Assembly (NCBI GenBank): GCA_036346375.1
Contig: CM070512.1
Location: 43,942,466 to 44,006,465, forward strand
Direction of reading: 5' to 3'
From: Guadua angustifolia
Lineage: Eukaryota > Streptophyta > Magnoliopsida > Poales > Poaceae
DNA length: 64,000 nucleotides
This document shows, piece by piece, positions 24,401 to 35,519 of the stretch. The number at the start of each line of letters is the position of its first letter. Positions within the stretch are counted from its first letter, which is position 1. The translations under genes and the position numbers were made by a program. The notes below the pieces were generated by a model. That model did not search any database. It saw nothing but the letters and a program-made list of their open reading frames with translations, and had not been told where the DNA came from.

Positions 24401-27400
24401 GTACCACGGTGAAGCCAAGGGCATTTGCAGGCCAGGCCTGTCGATCAGTGATGGCGCCTTATTATATTGGGTATTATGATTTTTTTATCCATAACAACAC
24501 GTGGGCATTCAGATAATAACTAGTCTAAAATATATAGGAAAGGTCAAAGGACAAACAATTAAATCTTTCCACTTCCAACTTTTATGGCTATCTTTCCCAA
24601 ATTCTAATTTGCACAAATTACCTAACTTTTGTACTATGGAACTGCAATAGTTCCATCAAAGCAAACAAAGTAAAATGTATGCAATTGATAATATCTTCAG
24701 TTACATTTATATTTTATGATTTAACTATTTCATATGACATGTTTTAGATTAGTCAAGATGCTTAATTTCTCAAAACTAACTAAATCCTCATTGAAAATGG
24801 CATCTTTGTGTGAACAAAAGTTTAACAGATCATGCAAGTAATATCAGGTAATTACACTGAAGTAATGAAGAATGCCTGAGCTTGTGGCAAAAGAAATGTT
24901 AATTAAGGTCGTAGCTATTCGTTGCCCAGTAATATTAGTATGCCAAAATTCGGCCCAAGCATGCATTATAGATCACTACCATTTTAATGAAAATAACAAA
25001 TGGATAGATTATATGAAGTACTAGATGGATGTATAGTTCATTCATGTTACACGTTTACTCAACCAAAAAAGATAGATTCTTACCTGAACCATCGAATTGA
25101 AACGATGTGCACTGCTAGAGAGCTTTGGCTGAAGTGCCAAATTAGCAGCAGAAGATCTAGCTAATGGACGAATACCACTTGGGGGATAAGTGAGTATCCA
25201 GTCATCAGCTGCAGCTAGTGCAGCAGTACTCTCTTCAATTCTCCTCAGGTTAGCATCTAATGCTTGCTCAAGACTGGGCTTGAATTGCTTCAGGAGAACA
25301 GATGAAACGGACAAACCTCGAGCTTCCAGCAAGGAACAATGGCCAAGTGATATCTGAACACATTCTGCAGCTGCTCTCAAGCCTCCAGCAGCTGCACAAG
25401 AAGACAACACATGCCTCTTTACCAGGAGTGCAAAGGACAAGACCTGCTTGGTAGCCCATGTAACCAGTTCAGAAGCGTAACATGACTCATCACCAAAGAC
25501 TTCTACAGAGTCACTGAGTGCCTGAGCTATGACCGAAAAAACTTGCTGAGCAAGTGCTGCAGTGTATGCCCCACCATATGAAGTACTAGATGGATGTATA
25601 GTTTGCATATTGCATTGAAGCCTTTGATTGTGTGCGCTGAGTAACAGACTGTGAGCTCGAGGGCCATCACCAAGCCTTTTGAGAGCAGAAGCTGCAGCAC
25701 GAAGTTCAATGCCACGAGTAGACAACTGACAAGCAGCTTCAGCAAGCTGGTCTGCCAGCTTTTGACGATTATCAGAGATGGCGCTTCTCAAAGCCGAAAT
25801 TTCGGCTGCAGTTAGAGTCTTTTTTTGTTTTGCATCTGCAGCAAGTCGTTCTGCTTCATCTAGAGCATCCAGTGCTTCATCCACTCTTCTCTCAGCTAGC
25901 AAAACGTCAAGCATATCAGGGAAATCTGCAGACCATTTCTGTAATTCTGAAGGTTCCTGGTCTTCAACATTGGACATATCCTCTTCCACGGAACCTTCAG
26001 GCCCCGAAGTTAGGGAATCTATCTGAACTCCTTCGGATAGACCATGGATTAAAGCTGCCTGTGTATTCAGTAGATTTCTAATTGATAGCAGCTCCCCTTC
26101 AAGGTCTGATATCTCCTTCGATGTTCTGATGACCAGGAGATCATTTCCAAAAATTAATGGGAATACAGAAATCATATGGTAAGAGAAAGAACATATACAT
26201 AAGTCAAAGCAATTATTTGAACACCAAAGTCACGTACTGCAAGATTGTGATTTAAAAAACCACAAACTAGATGCTTGGCACATCACAAATTCACCATGAA
26301 GAGCAACAATTAAATTCCTGTGATTCTCATAACAAAAGAAATGCTACTACTACAAAAAGAAACATTTTCTGCAATTCTTGATTGTCCAAGATTGACTTTT
26401 CTGATGAGGACTGAAACAAAACCAAATACATGATTACTAGTGCTCTACAGTTTCAGACACAAAAATATGCAGACATAAAAAGGTTTAGGAGTGACTATGT
26501 TACATGCGTGTTTGTATTTTACGCACTTTACAAACACTTTTTCTCACCATCCACTACTTATCTAACAAGTAGGAAGTGGGGATTAGTGCGAAAATGTGGA
26601 AGAAGGGAAAAGTTGATAAACTTTTTGTAGCTAACTGGTGTTTGCACCATAGCCATCCCCAAAAAGTTTAGATGAAATTTCTCAGCAAAAGGAACATTAC
26701 CACAGTAATAATAAAAATAGGCAAATGCTTCTGCATAAGCAATTTTTATTAGCGCAAGAGATTCAATTTATAAATAAAGAAGTGGCGTAGACTGCGTAGC
26801 ATTAATTATTGAAGTGCCAAAAGCCTATGCAGAACTTACAGCACAGGGAAAAACATTGTCAGCAATAATTAAAAGATACCACTTTTGAGATGTGTCATCA
26901 AGATTAAAGGGGAAGGGTTGATATCTAGCACAAAGGCGAAAGCACAGAACAAAATTGCACCATTAAGGCTGCTGCCAGACCTGATAAATGCAGCATAATT
27001 TGCATAAACACTTCTGCGCATTTCTTCAGCCGAAGCCTTCTTTAGATCTTGCAGATATGAACACAAATGTCTTATTTCCTGCAATAAAGTTAATTTTGTC
27101 AGCTAGTTTGTTGTGTACCCTAACATGGTATTGATAGTTCTAGTAGAATTTAAGCTTGGTAAGAATTAATATTTCAACAATGTCAAACATAGAGAATACA
27201 CAGACTGGATCTGTAAAGTACAAATGGCCCAAAGCATGTAAGGGTCCCATTGCAAATCAAGTAGAAAGGTCAATGCCAACTACATTATTTTATCTATCAG
27301 GTAAAGTGGTTGCATATCTTGTTAGACTGGTGCAAGATTCATCTCAGTTGCCATAAGAAGCAAACCCCCTAGTAACATCTTTACAGAGGAACAAATAGTA

Positions 27401-28573
27401 TAACAATGCTGCCTCTTGTAACACTTGATTCAAATTTAGTATAGCATGCAAGGGATTATTTCTTGAACAATTTGTGGACTAGCACTGTTCTAACATAGCC
27501 ATACCAAACTCATAATGTGCTATTTTCCGGAGCAAGAGCATGGAACAACGACCACCACAGAAGGTTGAGGGTTTAAAAGTTCTCCAAATGAAATCCAATG
27601 CCATTTTGTCTCTGGTGTTACCCGCTACCCCCCCCACCCAAGACTTGAACATCCATACAAGCTTAAAAAAACATAGGATCACATTATAATGTGTTAACCA
27701 GAATAGCGGCATATTCAAATCTGGACTCCAACCATTTCCAAATCCTTGTATTCAAATGTGCCCATACAAACTGCAAATTATTTTCCAGTTGTTTAGACCA
27801 TGCACGGTTTCCAGCTTCCACAAATGAAGTGAAAACACCAAAACACCATCCTTTTTTTCCTATCAATGGATCAAATTTCATACCCCAGAGAAAGTAAAAC
27901 ATTCGCACCTATCGCCAATAGATATTCCAACTCATTTAGTCATACAAGGCAACCGCAATCTCGCTACAAGCTCACATCACCACAGACACCAAAAGCACGC
28001 CGAACGCCATTTGCAACGCCTGAAACGTAAAAAAGTATCCCTCTACCATTAATCATCCGTCCATTGACTGAAATCTCTACATACATCGCATACCTCAATC
28101 ATAGAAAAAGCAATAAAGGGAAACCCGATACCACCAAACACCTCTCGAGACACCCAGCGACGCATTTGACCTAAATGGCAACACAATCAAGCCACTAAAT
28201 TACATTTCTCGTCCCCCCCAAACGAACTAGGATCACAGACTTCTCATGCAAGCACAACATGCGGCCATTCCACTGCCCGAATCCCCAACCTCCGCGATCC
28301 AGACTTCGCAACGCGAGCGGGGACGGATCAGGCGCGGGTCAATCCCGGTCGGATCAGAGAGCTCACCTTCTCGTTCATGGTCTGGCACTTGGACTGCACG
28401 TAGGCGTCGGGATCGAAGTTGTCGGTCTTGAAGATCTTGAGCTTGTCGGCGAGCTGCACCCCGCCGTCGCCGCCCCCTCCCCCGCCTCCTCCGCCGCCCG
28501 CCGAGGCCCCGCCCACCGGGAACACGCCGGAGTGGCCGGCCGGCCGCGACCGCGACGACTTCGCCGACGCCAT
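18405..28573 (-). CDS. EXO84B: Exocyst complex component EXO84B, seven coding exons
   Basis: It encodes a subunit of the exocyst, the octameric complex that tethers secretory vesicles to the plasma membrane before SNARE-mediated fusion. Coding exons (minus strand): 28,367-28,573; 26,981-27,078; 25,084-26,125; 20,697-21,209; 19,935-20,123; 19,726-19,859; 18,405-18,567. All introns are GT-AG and the phases join without a break, giving 781 residues, close to plant EXO84B length. Residues 1-69 carry a glycine run (about 26-38). DPDAYVQSKCQ and the helical segment to about residue 150 (HLCSYLQDLKKASAEEMRR, TSKEISDLEGELLSIRNLL) form the amino-terminal Vps51/Exo84 coiled-coil region. RVDEALDALDEAERL starts the helical Exo84 core, and LTETVILWLSDDQAFW lies near residue 655. 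The start is MASAKSSRSR; an in-frame ATG 36 codons upstream (28,681) is less likely. Intron 3 is 3.9 kb and repeat-filled. No frameshift or internal stop was seen. Confidence 0.93.
21478..21575. repeat. 46-bp tandem duplication in intron 3
   Basis: Two adjacent, nearly identical units contain CATTGATGGCACCACGCTTT followed by CA(G/A)GCTATATTAGTAAATG. The single difference noted suggests a recent duplication. Confidence 0.8.
21680..22230. other. GC-rich inserted block in intron 3, origin unknown
   Basis: It has markedly higher GC than the flanking intron, with open reading on both strands for 70-120 codons but no recognisable domain. It may be a captured gene fragment or an unidentified element; borders were not found. 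Confidence 0.35.
22564..22660 (+). mobile_element. Possible hAT terminus in intron 3
   Basis: It starts CAGGGTGGGCATTCGG and continues with repeated TTCGGTTTTT words, as in many plant hAT ends. No opposite end was found. Confidence 0.35.
22921..23222. mobile_element. 302-bp Tourist-type MITE in EXO84B intron 3
   Basis: The left end GGCCCTGTTTGTTTGG mirrors the right end AAACAAACAGGGCC, and TTA flanks both sides (22,918-22,920 and 23,223-23,225). The interior matches the 11,597 MITE. PIF/Harbinger-derived families leave this 3-bp TTA signature. Confidence 0.9.
23264..23440. mobile_element. Short inverted-repeat element in intron 3
   Basis: ATAGTTACCAGA at the left is mirrored by TCTGGTAACTAT at the right. 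The interior repeats TTCGGGTT/AACCCGAA and CGCGATTCG-type words. The target duplication is unclear, so the class is not assigned. Confidence 0.4.
25011..25038. repeat. 28-nt copy of an EXO84B exon 3 segment inside intron 3
   Basis: 28 nt starting ATATGAAGTACTAGATGG are identical to 25,576-25,603, which lies within coding exon 3. The copy sits 45 bp inside intron 3 and in the same orientation. Confidence 0.9.
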
Positions 28574-30418
28574 CCTAGATCCGGAACCTTCTAGAAGGCA
28601 ATGGATTTGGCGCGGGGAAGGGACGCTTCCTCCTTCGAAATCGCCGTCGTCGTTGTTGTTGGTGGGGTAGTTGCTCGGCAATCAAATGAACCAACGAACG
28701 AATGATTTGGGGAGAGCTTGGTTTGGTTCGGAGATTTATTTTTTCTTTCCAATGATTCGGAGGTGGGACTACCAATAGTTAACAATACCGCCCCTCAACT
28801 CAAGATACAGTGGTTATGTATCCTTGCGAGTTGTGACATCTAAACCAGTATAAAATAGTCCTATATATTATATTAGTTTTGATACCGTCGCACGATACTA
28901 ATCAATACCGACTATACCTACTTCGATATTGATCAATAGGACTGACAATCGAATTTAACAAGCTATTATCGAGTTTCTTTCGAAATTAACATAATTCAAG
29001 GTAAAATTATTTTATTTATCATTTAAGTGGTTATTTCAAATTCGAGCAACAAGCCGCTATCGAGGCGAACTTTGTTAATTTTTTTTCGCTCCAAATGGGT
29101 TTATTTTAATTTTGAACTTATTAAGTTATGTAATCAGAGAAATTTTAGTTTAAGCCCTAACGAGCTTTTTTACCGGCCCTACCGGTTAATACCAATCATA
29201 TCGGTGGAATTAATAAAATGGTCTATTGAACTCTATGTTATATTTAATAATAGAACTATATATTTGGAGTAATATTATAAGTGAATTTGGTATACATATA
29301 ATTAAACATATCTATATTTGTAAATTTATATTATTATACTAAATCCGAAAACGGCAGATGATATGAACAGATACCGGAATATTTCAAGAGCCAAACTGCT
29401 TCACCCTCTGGAACAGTGGTACGATGCTAACAAGTACAATTAGATATGCACCTAAAGTGTAAGTTTCCGCGACGGGATTTATCTCTGTACCTCGCAGCTT
29501 GCAACTTTTGTAAATTTGTTTATATTCTTACCGATTTGCTAGGTTTTTTTTAAGGACAGATTATGAAAATACAGATTCTAGATTCTAGAGGAATAGGATG
29601 GTTAATAACTTCTGATTTTTGTCCGAAAGGAGACCACAGTTCCAACTGAAATGTTGCAGGCTATAGTAGCAGTCCAATGCATTCTCTGGACTGCATGTCA
29701 GATCACTGAACTTTTGTTTATTTTTTTAAAATTTGGTAAGGTAATGAATCCTCATTTTATAGGATGTGAATGCTTCTTAGTTCTTACCTCCATGTTTTAT
29801 TTTCTGTGCGTAAGGTTTTTTCAAAGTGAACATATACAATAACAAAGGCCATTGCTATGCATTTACTTCCCCATATCATTTAAAGACAAAACTAAAAACA
29901 ATTTCTATCATAAGTAACATCTTAAGGTTGTTTGTATGAGATCCTACAATCTTTTAATTACAACATGGAAAAAACATTTTGTTATGGATAATAACTCACA
30001 TAGTAGTGTTTTATATTGTCTATATAAATGTTTTTCACAAAGAGACAAGTACGCTCTCTCCTCCTCCTATCTCTTTTATATATCACGTGACAAAGCTTAT
30101 AGACGACTCGTATCACAATAAATTTTCCTAAAAATACAGAAATGCCACCTCATGTACCAAGGTAGTATTTGTCCAAACCTAATGGCCTGCTCGCCAAGGT
30201 AATATTTTAAAATCTAATGGCCGTAGTTATCATCGCGTCATCGGTAGGTTAGGACTAATCGCCGCAGGGGCCGAGAAAAGTACCCCATTTGCTTTTCCGC
30301 GACAAGGATGGGAAATCAGTGGCTTCTCTCTTGATGCACAGGAGCATTCTCGTTTGTTATCTCAGCCAGGTTGCTTAAGCTTTTGGAGTTGCTCGCGTCC
30401 AGATTGGGATTTTCCAAC
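28574..30418. other. EXO84B upstream region, no other gene recognised
   Basis: 28,574-28,800 should contain the 5' UTR and core promoter of EXO84B. It is moderately GC-rich next to the start codon and becomes AT-rich further out. I saw no unambiguous TATA box at a fixed distance. Beyond 28,800 the DNA is AT-rich, with no coding similarity on either strand. Confidence 0.4.
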
Positions 30419-30540
30419 CAGAGGCGGACCCAAGAATAAATGTCATCGGGTTCACTCTTAATACTTAATAGAACACTTGGATCATTACTTATTTATAAAG
30501 TTTCATACGTTATACGCTAGATCTGCCCTGTTTCTCACCA
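30419..30540. mobile_element. 122-bp hAT-like MITE
   Basis: The termini CAGAGGCGGACC and, as reverse complement, CAGGGCAGATCT are flanked by TTTCCAAC and TTTCTCAC, six of eight matching. It is the same terminus type as 10,699. Confidence 0.55.
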
Positions 30541-30548
30541 AGGTTACA

Positions 30549-31330
30549 AATTTCGTTTTCGGACCATATCTCGGGGCCAACTAAAATCTAAAATTTCGGC
30601 GAGATTTTCGAATTTCGTCCGAAATCTGGTTGATATTGAAAATCCAAATTTCAAATCTGGCTAGCAAAATCGAAATTTTGATTGAAATGACCGAAATTTC
30701 AATGAAATTAACCGAAATTTTGGCCATTTTTCAACCCCTTTGAAATGGTCTCCTGATGCTAGAAAAAATTGAAAAAAATGATGCAAGCATTATCTACATT
30801 TTTTTATCTATTCGAATGCAAAATACTATGTATTTGCACATAAAATTTCCTTGTGCAGATCACTCGGCAGCTTAGCCAATACCTTGTCCCCATCCAATGG
30901 ATTCAGCCTCAGGTTCTTGAGTAAAAGGTCCAGTTTGTTCCACATTGCGTCCAAATCTTTGCCAGCACACGAACTTCTCACTAACATCATCTATTCAAAC
31001 TTTGATCTTAACCGATATCTACAAAATAGGCAAAATATTGCCAGGCCACAAATTGAACAGGGGAACGATCATTTAAGAGAAAGAGGAATAGGTCAGAAGC
31101 CCCTGATTCCTTAGAAAAGGCATTACAATCCGCCACAAAAAAAAATGGTGTTAAATCTGGTCTTAAAAATATGATAACTGATCGAATTTGTGATCATCTC
31201 AGTCAAAAAACTTGAAATCTTGCCAAAAATATCGAAATTTGGAATCTCGCTGAAATGCACGGTAATTTGAAAATTTTCAAGATCTTTTTATATAACCGAG
31301 ATTTGGGTTTTCGGATTTGGCCGAAAGCAC
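30549..31330. mobile_element. CGAAATTT-rich repeat, probable hAT relative
   Basis: It starts CAAGGTTACAAATTTCGTTT, close to the left terminus of the 53,469 hAT element (CAAGGAACAAAAATTTCG), and is filled with CCGAAATTTC words at both ends. The right terminus was not located. A plus-strand ORF of 87 codons at 30,851 is not recognisable. Confidence 0.45.
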
Positions 31331-31751
31331 TTATCTTCGATGACATGACCTAATGGTAAAGCACAAAATTGTCGTTGTTGACGCAAGGTACCCTTGGATT
31401 GAAAGCTGTTATCACGCTCTTAATTCCTTGCATCGACTTTGCCATGCACGCACGGGAGATACTCCATCAGAGAACCCAACCATGAAGAGTTAATTAGTTT
31501 GTGCACTCATCGATCACACCCTCACAGCTGCCGAAGAAAAGAACAAATCGCTGATATTAAATAATTTATTAAATAATCTCCCCGGGACATCCAACCAACC
31601 AAACCGCGTCCTGGCCTCTGGGCCGAATAACAACCCCAACATCGTATGCCTCCCACGGCCTATTATTATTAACTTGAGCCCACGTGATTCTGTGTTAGCC
31701 AGTCGAAAAAACCTGTTCTCTAAAAAAAAAGTTAAGGGGGGTTTGAATTAA

Positions 31752-32092
31752 GGCAACATATCCGGTGCAACTTCTTGAATATTCAATCTAAAAAGTTCAA
31801 ATTCTGAAAAAATCATGGATGTACATCTCAACTTACACCTACATATAAAATTTCATGATCAAATTCATCCTATACTAGCGGTTACAAAAACAAGCAGCAA
31901 AATGAATAGTGATGAACAGTAAAAATCACTGTTCATGCGAAATTTGTCTTTTTGTAACTGCTAGTATAAGATGAATTTGATCATGAAATTTTATATGTAG
32001 GTGGGGTAAGTTGAGATGTACATCCATGATTTTTTCAGAATTTTTGAAATTTTTTAGTTCAGTTGCATTTCAAGTTGCACAGATATTTTTCC
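31752..32092. mobile_element. 341-bp Mutator-type foldback MITE
   Basis: A perfect 9-bp duplication TTGAATTAA flanks it (31,743-31,751 and 32,093-32,101), the size made by Mutator-like transposases. The termini share TATC-GTGCAACTT. The two halves are inverted copies over about 120-150 bp, for example GATGTACATCTCAACTTA against TAAGTTGAGATGTACATC, and AAATTTCATGATCAAATTCA against its mirror. The centre contains GAACAGTAAAAATCACTGTTC. A transcript would fold into one long hairpin. Confidence 0.85.
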
Positions 32093-32410
32093 TTGAATTA
32101 AAGGTATTTCATTAAAATATTTTAAGATCTAGTTCAAATTTAAACTAAATCCTAAAACCTTCTAAGGAATTATCACTCATCCAATCAGGACCTGAAATTT
32201 TTTTTGCAACAGATACATTGGAAAAAAATACATATTTTAGATTATGGAGCTTAGACACTATTCCATGGTGTCCTATTTCGGTCCTATATATATTTTGAAG
32301 AACCCGCGAGCCCACGAGTGCCGAACCTCCAGCCTGTTTATGCTTAATTATTGTTTACTGCCCTGTGTTAACTTACCATATGCTAGTTGGTTCAGGACAA
32401 CGAGCTCATG

Positions 32411-32975
32411 TCATATACTCCATATAAAAGCGCCAAAGATTCCAGCGCAGGGAGCCTATCCAGGTGGCAAGCCGCGCAAATCGCGAAAAAACCCCTCCGT
32501 TTCTCTGAATTACGGATAGGTCCCTGCAAATTATGGATAGGTCCTTCGTGATTTTTTGTGAGGGAAAGATTTCTTTTTTTATCGCGTTTGGGTCCCTCGT
32601 GCGCTGTTTTGCAGAAAAAGCCTCCCGTTAGATTCAAATCGCGGGCAAGCCCTTTTCTAATTTTTTAGAATAGCGGACAGGTCCAAAAACGTAACAAATA
32701 GGTCCTTGCTATTTACGTCTAGGTCCTTTCTCCGTTTTTTAGGTAAGATAGACCCGATAAATTCCGAAATTCTATTTAGGTCCCTACACGTGGTTTATAG
32801 CTAAATTGGAAATCGCGTTTAGGTCCTTTCATCGATTTTTTCCGCACGGTTTTCTAAAAAAACGGAAAAAAGGCTTTCTTTGAAAACGCAGATTCGTCGA
32901 GGGTTTATAGCTGAATTGGAAATTGCGTTTATGTTTTTTTCGTCGCGGCGCGGCAACGCGCGCAACTCAGCCTAG
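32411..32975 (+). mobile_element. Candidate non-autonomous Helitron
   Basis: The left end TCATATACTCCATATAAAAG resembles grass Helitron 5' ends. The right end is CTAG followed by T (32,972-32,976), preceded by a GC hairpin GCGCG-GCAA-CGCGC about 12 nt upstream. No target duplication is expected for this class. The base before the left end is G rather than the expected A, and there is no empty site to compare, so this stays a candidate. Repeated TAGGTCC words fill the interior. Confidence 0.45.
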
Positions 32976-34839
32976 TGTTCCTAATTCCCTAAGAATTTGG
33001 AGCTATCTTAGAAAAGTGTTTGGTTTGTAGGGTGCTTCAAAACCATCAGAGATAGAATTGGAGCCTTGGAGGTGAATAGACCGTGCTACCTCTCGTTTTA
33101 ACACTTTAATTGTATTTGTGTATTACTCTTTTGTATTTATACACAAATTTATGAAGTTTTTTTTTCAGATTTTTGAAAGACCATATGATTCTATGTAAGT
33201 GATACGAGTATCATTTGTCTTTCTTTTTTGGAAAATTAATGAGCTGCATCGTGCGGCTTCGTAACTCCTATCAAGTTCTATACATAGAGATGGACATTGT
33301 TTGCCATTAGCTATGTTGATATTTGACGTACCCCTGGTTTTAGCCCTTGAATTGTATCGGTATCTTATTCCTTTGTATTTGTGCACAATTTTTTATTTTT
33401 TTGCAATTGTGGCATTCATGTAAATTATTTTCCTACAGATATCCTATATAGGATATACATCAATCCTCTAGTCAATGAATTGCATTACAACCATGCAATG
33501 GCAATAAAATTCTCGCTATTGCAGAAGTGAACAACTAGAATCATACAAGTAGTGGTTGATGCTAGCAGCAATCCATCATATATCCTCAATACCTTACTGG
33601 AAACTAAAAAAAAAATGTCTCCAACCAGCATCACAAATACTAATCGTTTGATGCTAGCTGATCTGTAATATGTTACAAGCATCAATACACATAAGTGTAT
33701 CCAACTTTGAACAAAAGTGTTCTCCTAGCCAAAAACATGTATACATATCACAGAAATGATCACACAACGAAACTAACAATTACACATATCACAATGCTTC
33801 AAAAAATATACATTTGTGAATATTTTACAATATCTAAACATCTACAACTCTGAAAACTAATGTTGATTTCAACTATTTGAAAAATAAGGATTATCATCAC
33901 AATGGCCTTTTATTCCATAAGCATGGATGCCTTCAGCTATTTCGGTGTAATGATTTGCTTCCTTAGCTTCACGTCCTACAAAAATGCATGTGTTAGAGAG
34001 TATATCTACTATTGATTTGGCAAATATATACTTATATTTTAAAGTCGTAGTGTATCAAGTAAAATAAGACCTGCCTTGCATCAATAATGATGTTGCTCAT
34101 ATATCAATTTTGCTTGCACAGCTAAGAAAAACATATATACTAAGAATGTTAATAAACATGTTTTAGAAAATTTTCATAAAGGAACATGACAGAAGCACAT
34201 TTTTTTGTCAAAAATACTTTCTACTGTAGAAAATGGAGATTCTTTGTATATTTGCAAATATATGGCAGAATTTTGATGTTTTGACTATAGACTAGATTAT
34301 AAGAACTTCTATTGATCCTAACCTTTATTAGAGGAACAAGAGGAAATTGAATAGACGTAGTATAACATCCTAGATTTGTAGCAGGATGTGCATTTCTTAT
34401 TTCATCTCGAAGAACTTCAGTCAAGCAATACACAGCTTCTTACTTAATAAACATAGAAACAACCAACAGAGAAAATGAGTTCAAAGAAATAGATAATCAA
34501 ACTTCATGATACAAAGGAATAATAGAAAAACACCATATCACTATATAAGAGTCCAATTCAAACACCAAAAGGTATTATACACAAAAGAAATTGATGGAGC
34601 ATATCAACAGGAATTGAATTTGGTAATCACATGCTGAAATTGGAACTTCAGAACCGAGTAACAGCAAAAGTACATGACAGTTATTGAACAAGCCTGTAGG
34701 GAAAAGTAATCAAGAAAACCTAAAATTCTGGTGCCCTATGAGATGTCCATATCACTTAGGATACTCATTGATATCACACAATCAAAAATCCTGTATACAT
34801 GGTGCAACACTCTGGTCTAAATTTTGCTCAATGTCCTAA
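32976..34839. other. Intergenic AT-rich DNA, nothing recognised
   Basis: Only short chance ORFs occur on both strands, with no similarity to known families, no clear terminal repeats and no tandem repeats. Confidence 0.45.
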
Positions 34840-35045
34840 CCCACCATGGGGTAGACCCACACATGCATAGTACTTTGATTACACTTTTCGTTCTCATTTT
34901 GTGTAAAAAAGGTTAACCCAGAGGCGCAACGTTTGGGCTCAACAGGCATTATATATTACTATAACTCAATTTAGATAAGCAACATGGGATTAATTTCACC
35001 ACCACTCTACATGGGCTTTTATACTAACAGGCTGGGGTATTACAC
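34840..35045 (+). repeat. Dispersed repeat copy, matches 8,395-8,605
   Basis: It has the same order of blocks as the 8.4-kb copy (ACGCATGCATAG-type word, TTTTCGTTCTCA, GTTAACC, GGCATTATAT, ATTTCACCACCACTC, ACTAACAGG, TATTACA). It is probably part of an unidentified retroelement. Confidence 0.5.
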
Positions 35046-35519
35046 ATGATAAGCCACTCATCAGAATGATTGGCCGTTAATAATGTAGATAAATCACAAG
35101 TTTGTGTAGAGAATACCGTTGAGAGATCAACAATCTTCCGTTGTTTGGGGTAAACTTTAATAATTTCCTAATAAAAAATTACAATTAGATATTGCATTAA
35201 AACTTTCAACAATTTATTATCCTCCAATACCCAATAGAGCATGCCATGACCACCTCATCATTAGAGACTAGAGTTTTCACCACAATCAAACAATCACGCA
35301 CTTCCAATAGAAAGAAAACGCTAAAAACCTGCACATTTCATACCAAAAAGCATTTTGCAAATGCTAAAATGTTCAGATTTTGTAGCACAATGTACAAGCC
35401 CCAAAAATAATTATCCCCTGCAACCTCATATTTGCATATGCCCGTATCAAAATGGCAGCGGTGAGGATTAGGCCTGAGGGTGACGGTGGTGAAGGTTTTT
35501 TGATAATCTTTTGGAAACA

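Larger units (their letters stand above)
21210..25083 (-). other. EXO84B intron 3, expanded by insertions
   Basis: The intron is 3,874 bp with donor CAG|GTAAGA (exon end at 25,084) and acceptor TTTCAG|GATTAC (21,209). It holds a tandem duplication (21,478-21,575), a GC-rich block of unknown origin (about 21,680-22,230), a hAT-like terminus (22,564), an intact Tourist MITE (22,921-23,222) and a short inverted-repeat element (about 23,264-23,440). Another GC-rich scrap sits at 24,330-24,460. No host exon was recognised inside it. Confidence 0.75.

Noticed and set aside
28259..28594. Plus-strand ORF of 111 codons
   Set aside because: It is the antisense shadow of EXO84B exon 1, kept open by its GC-rich codons.
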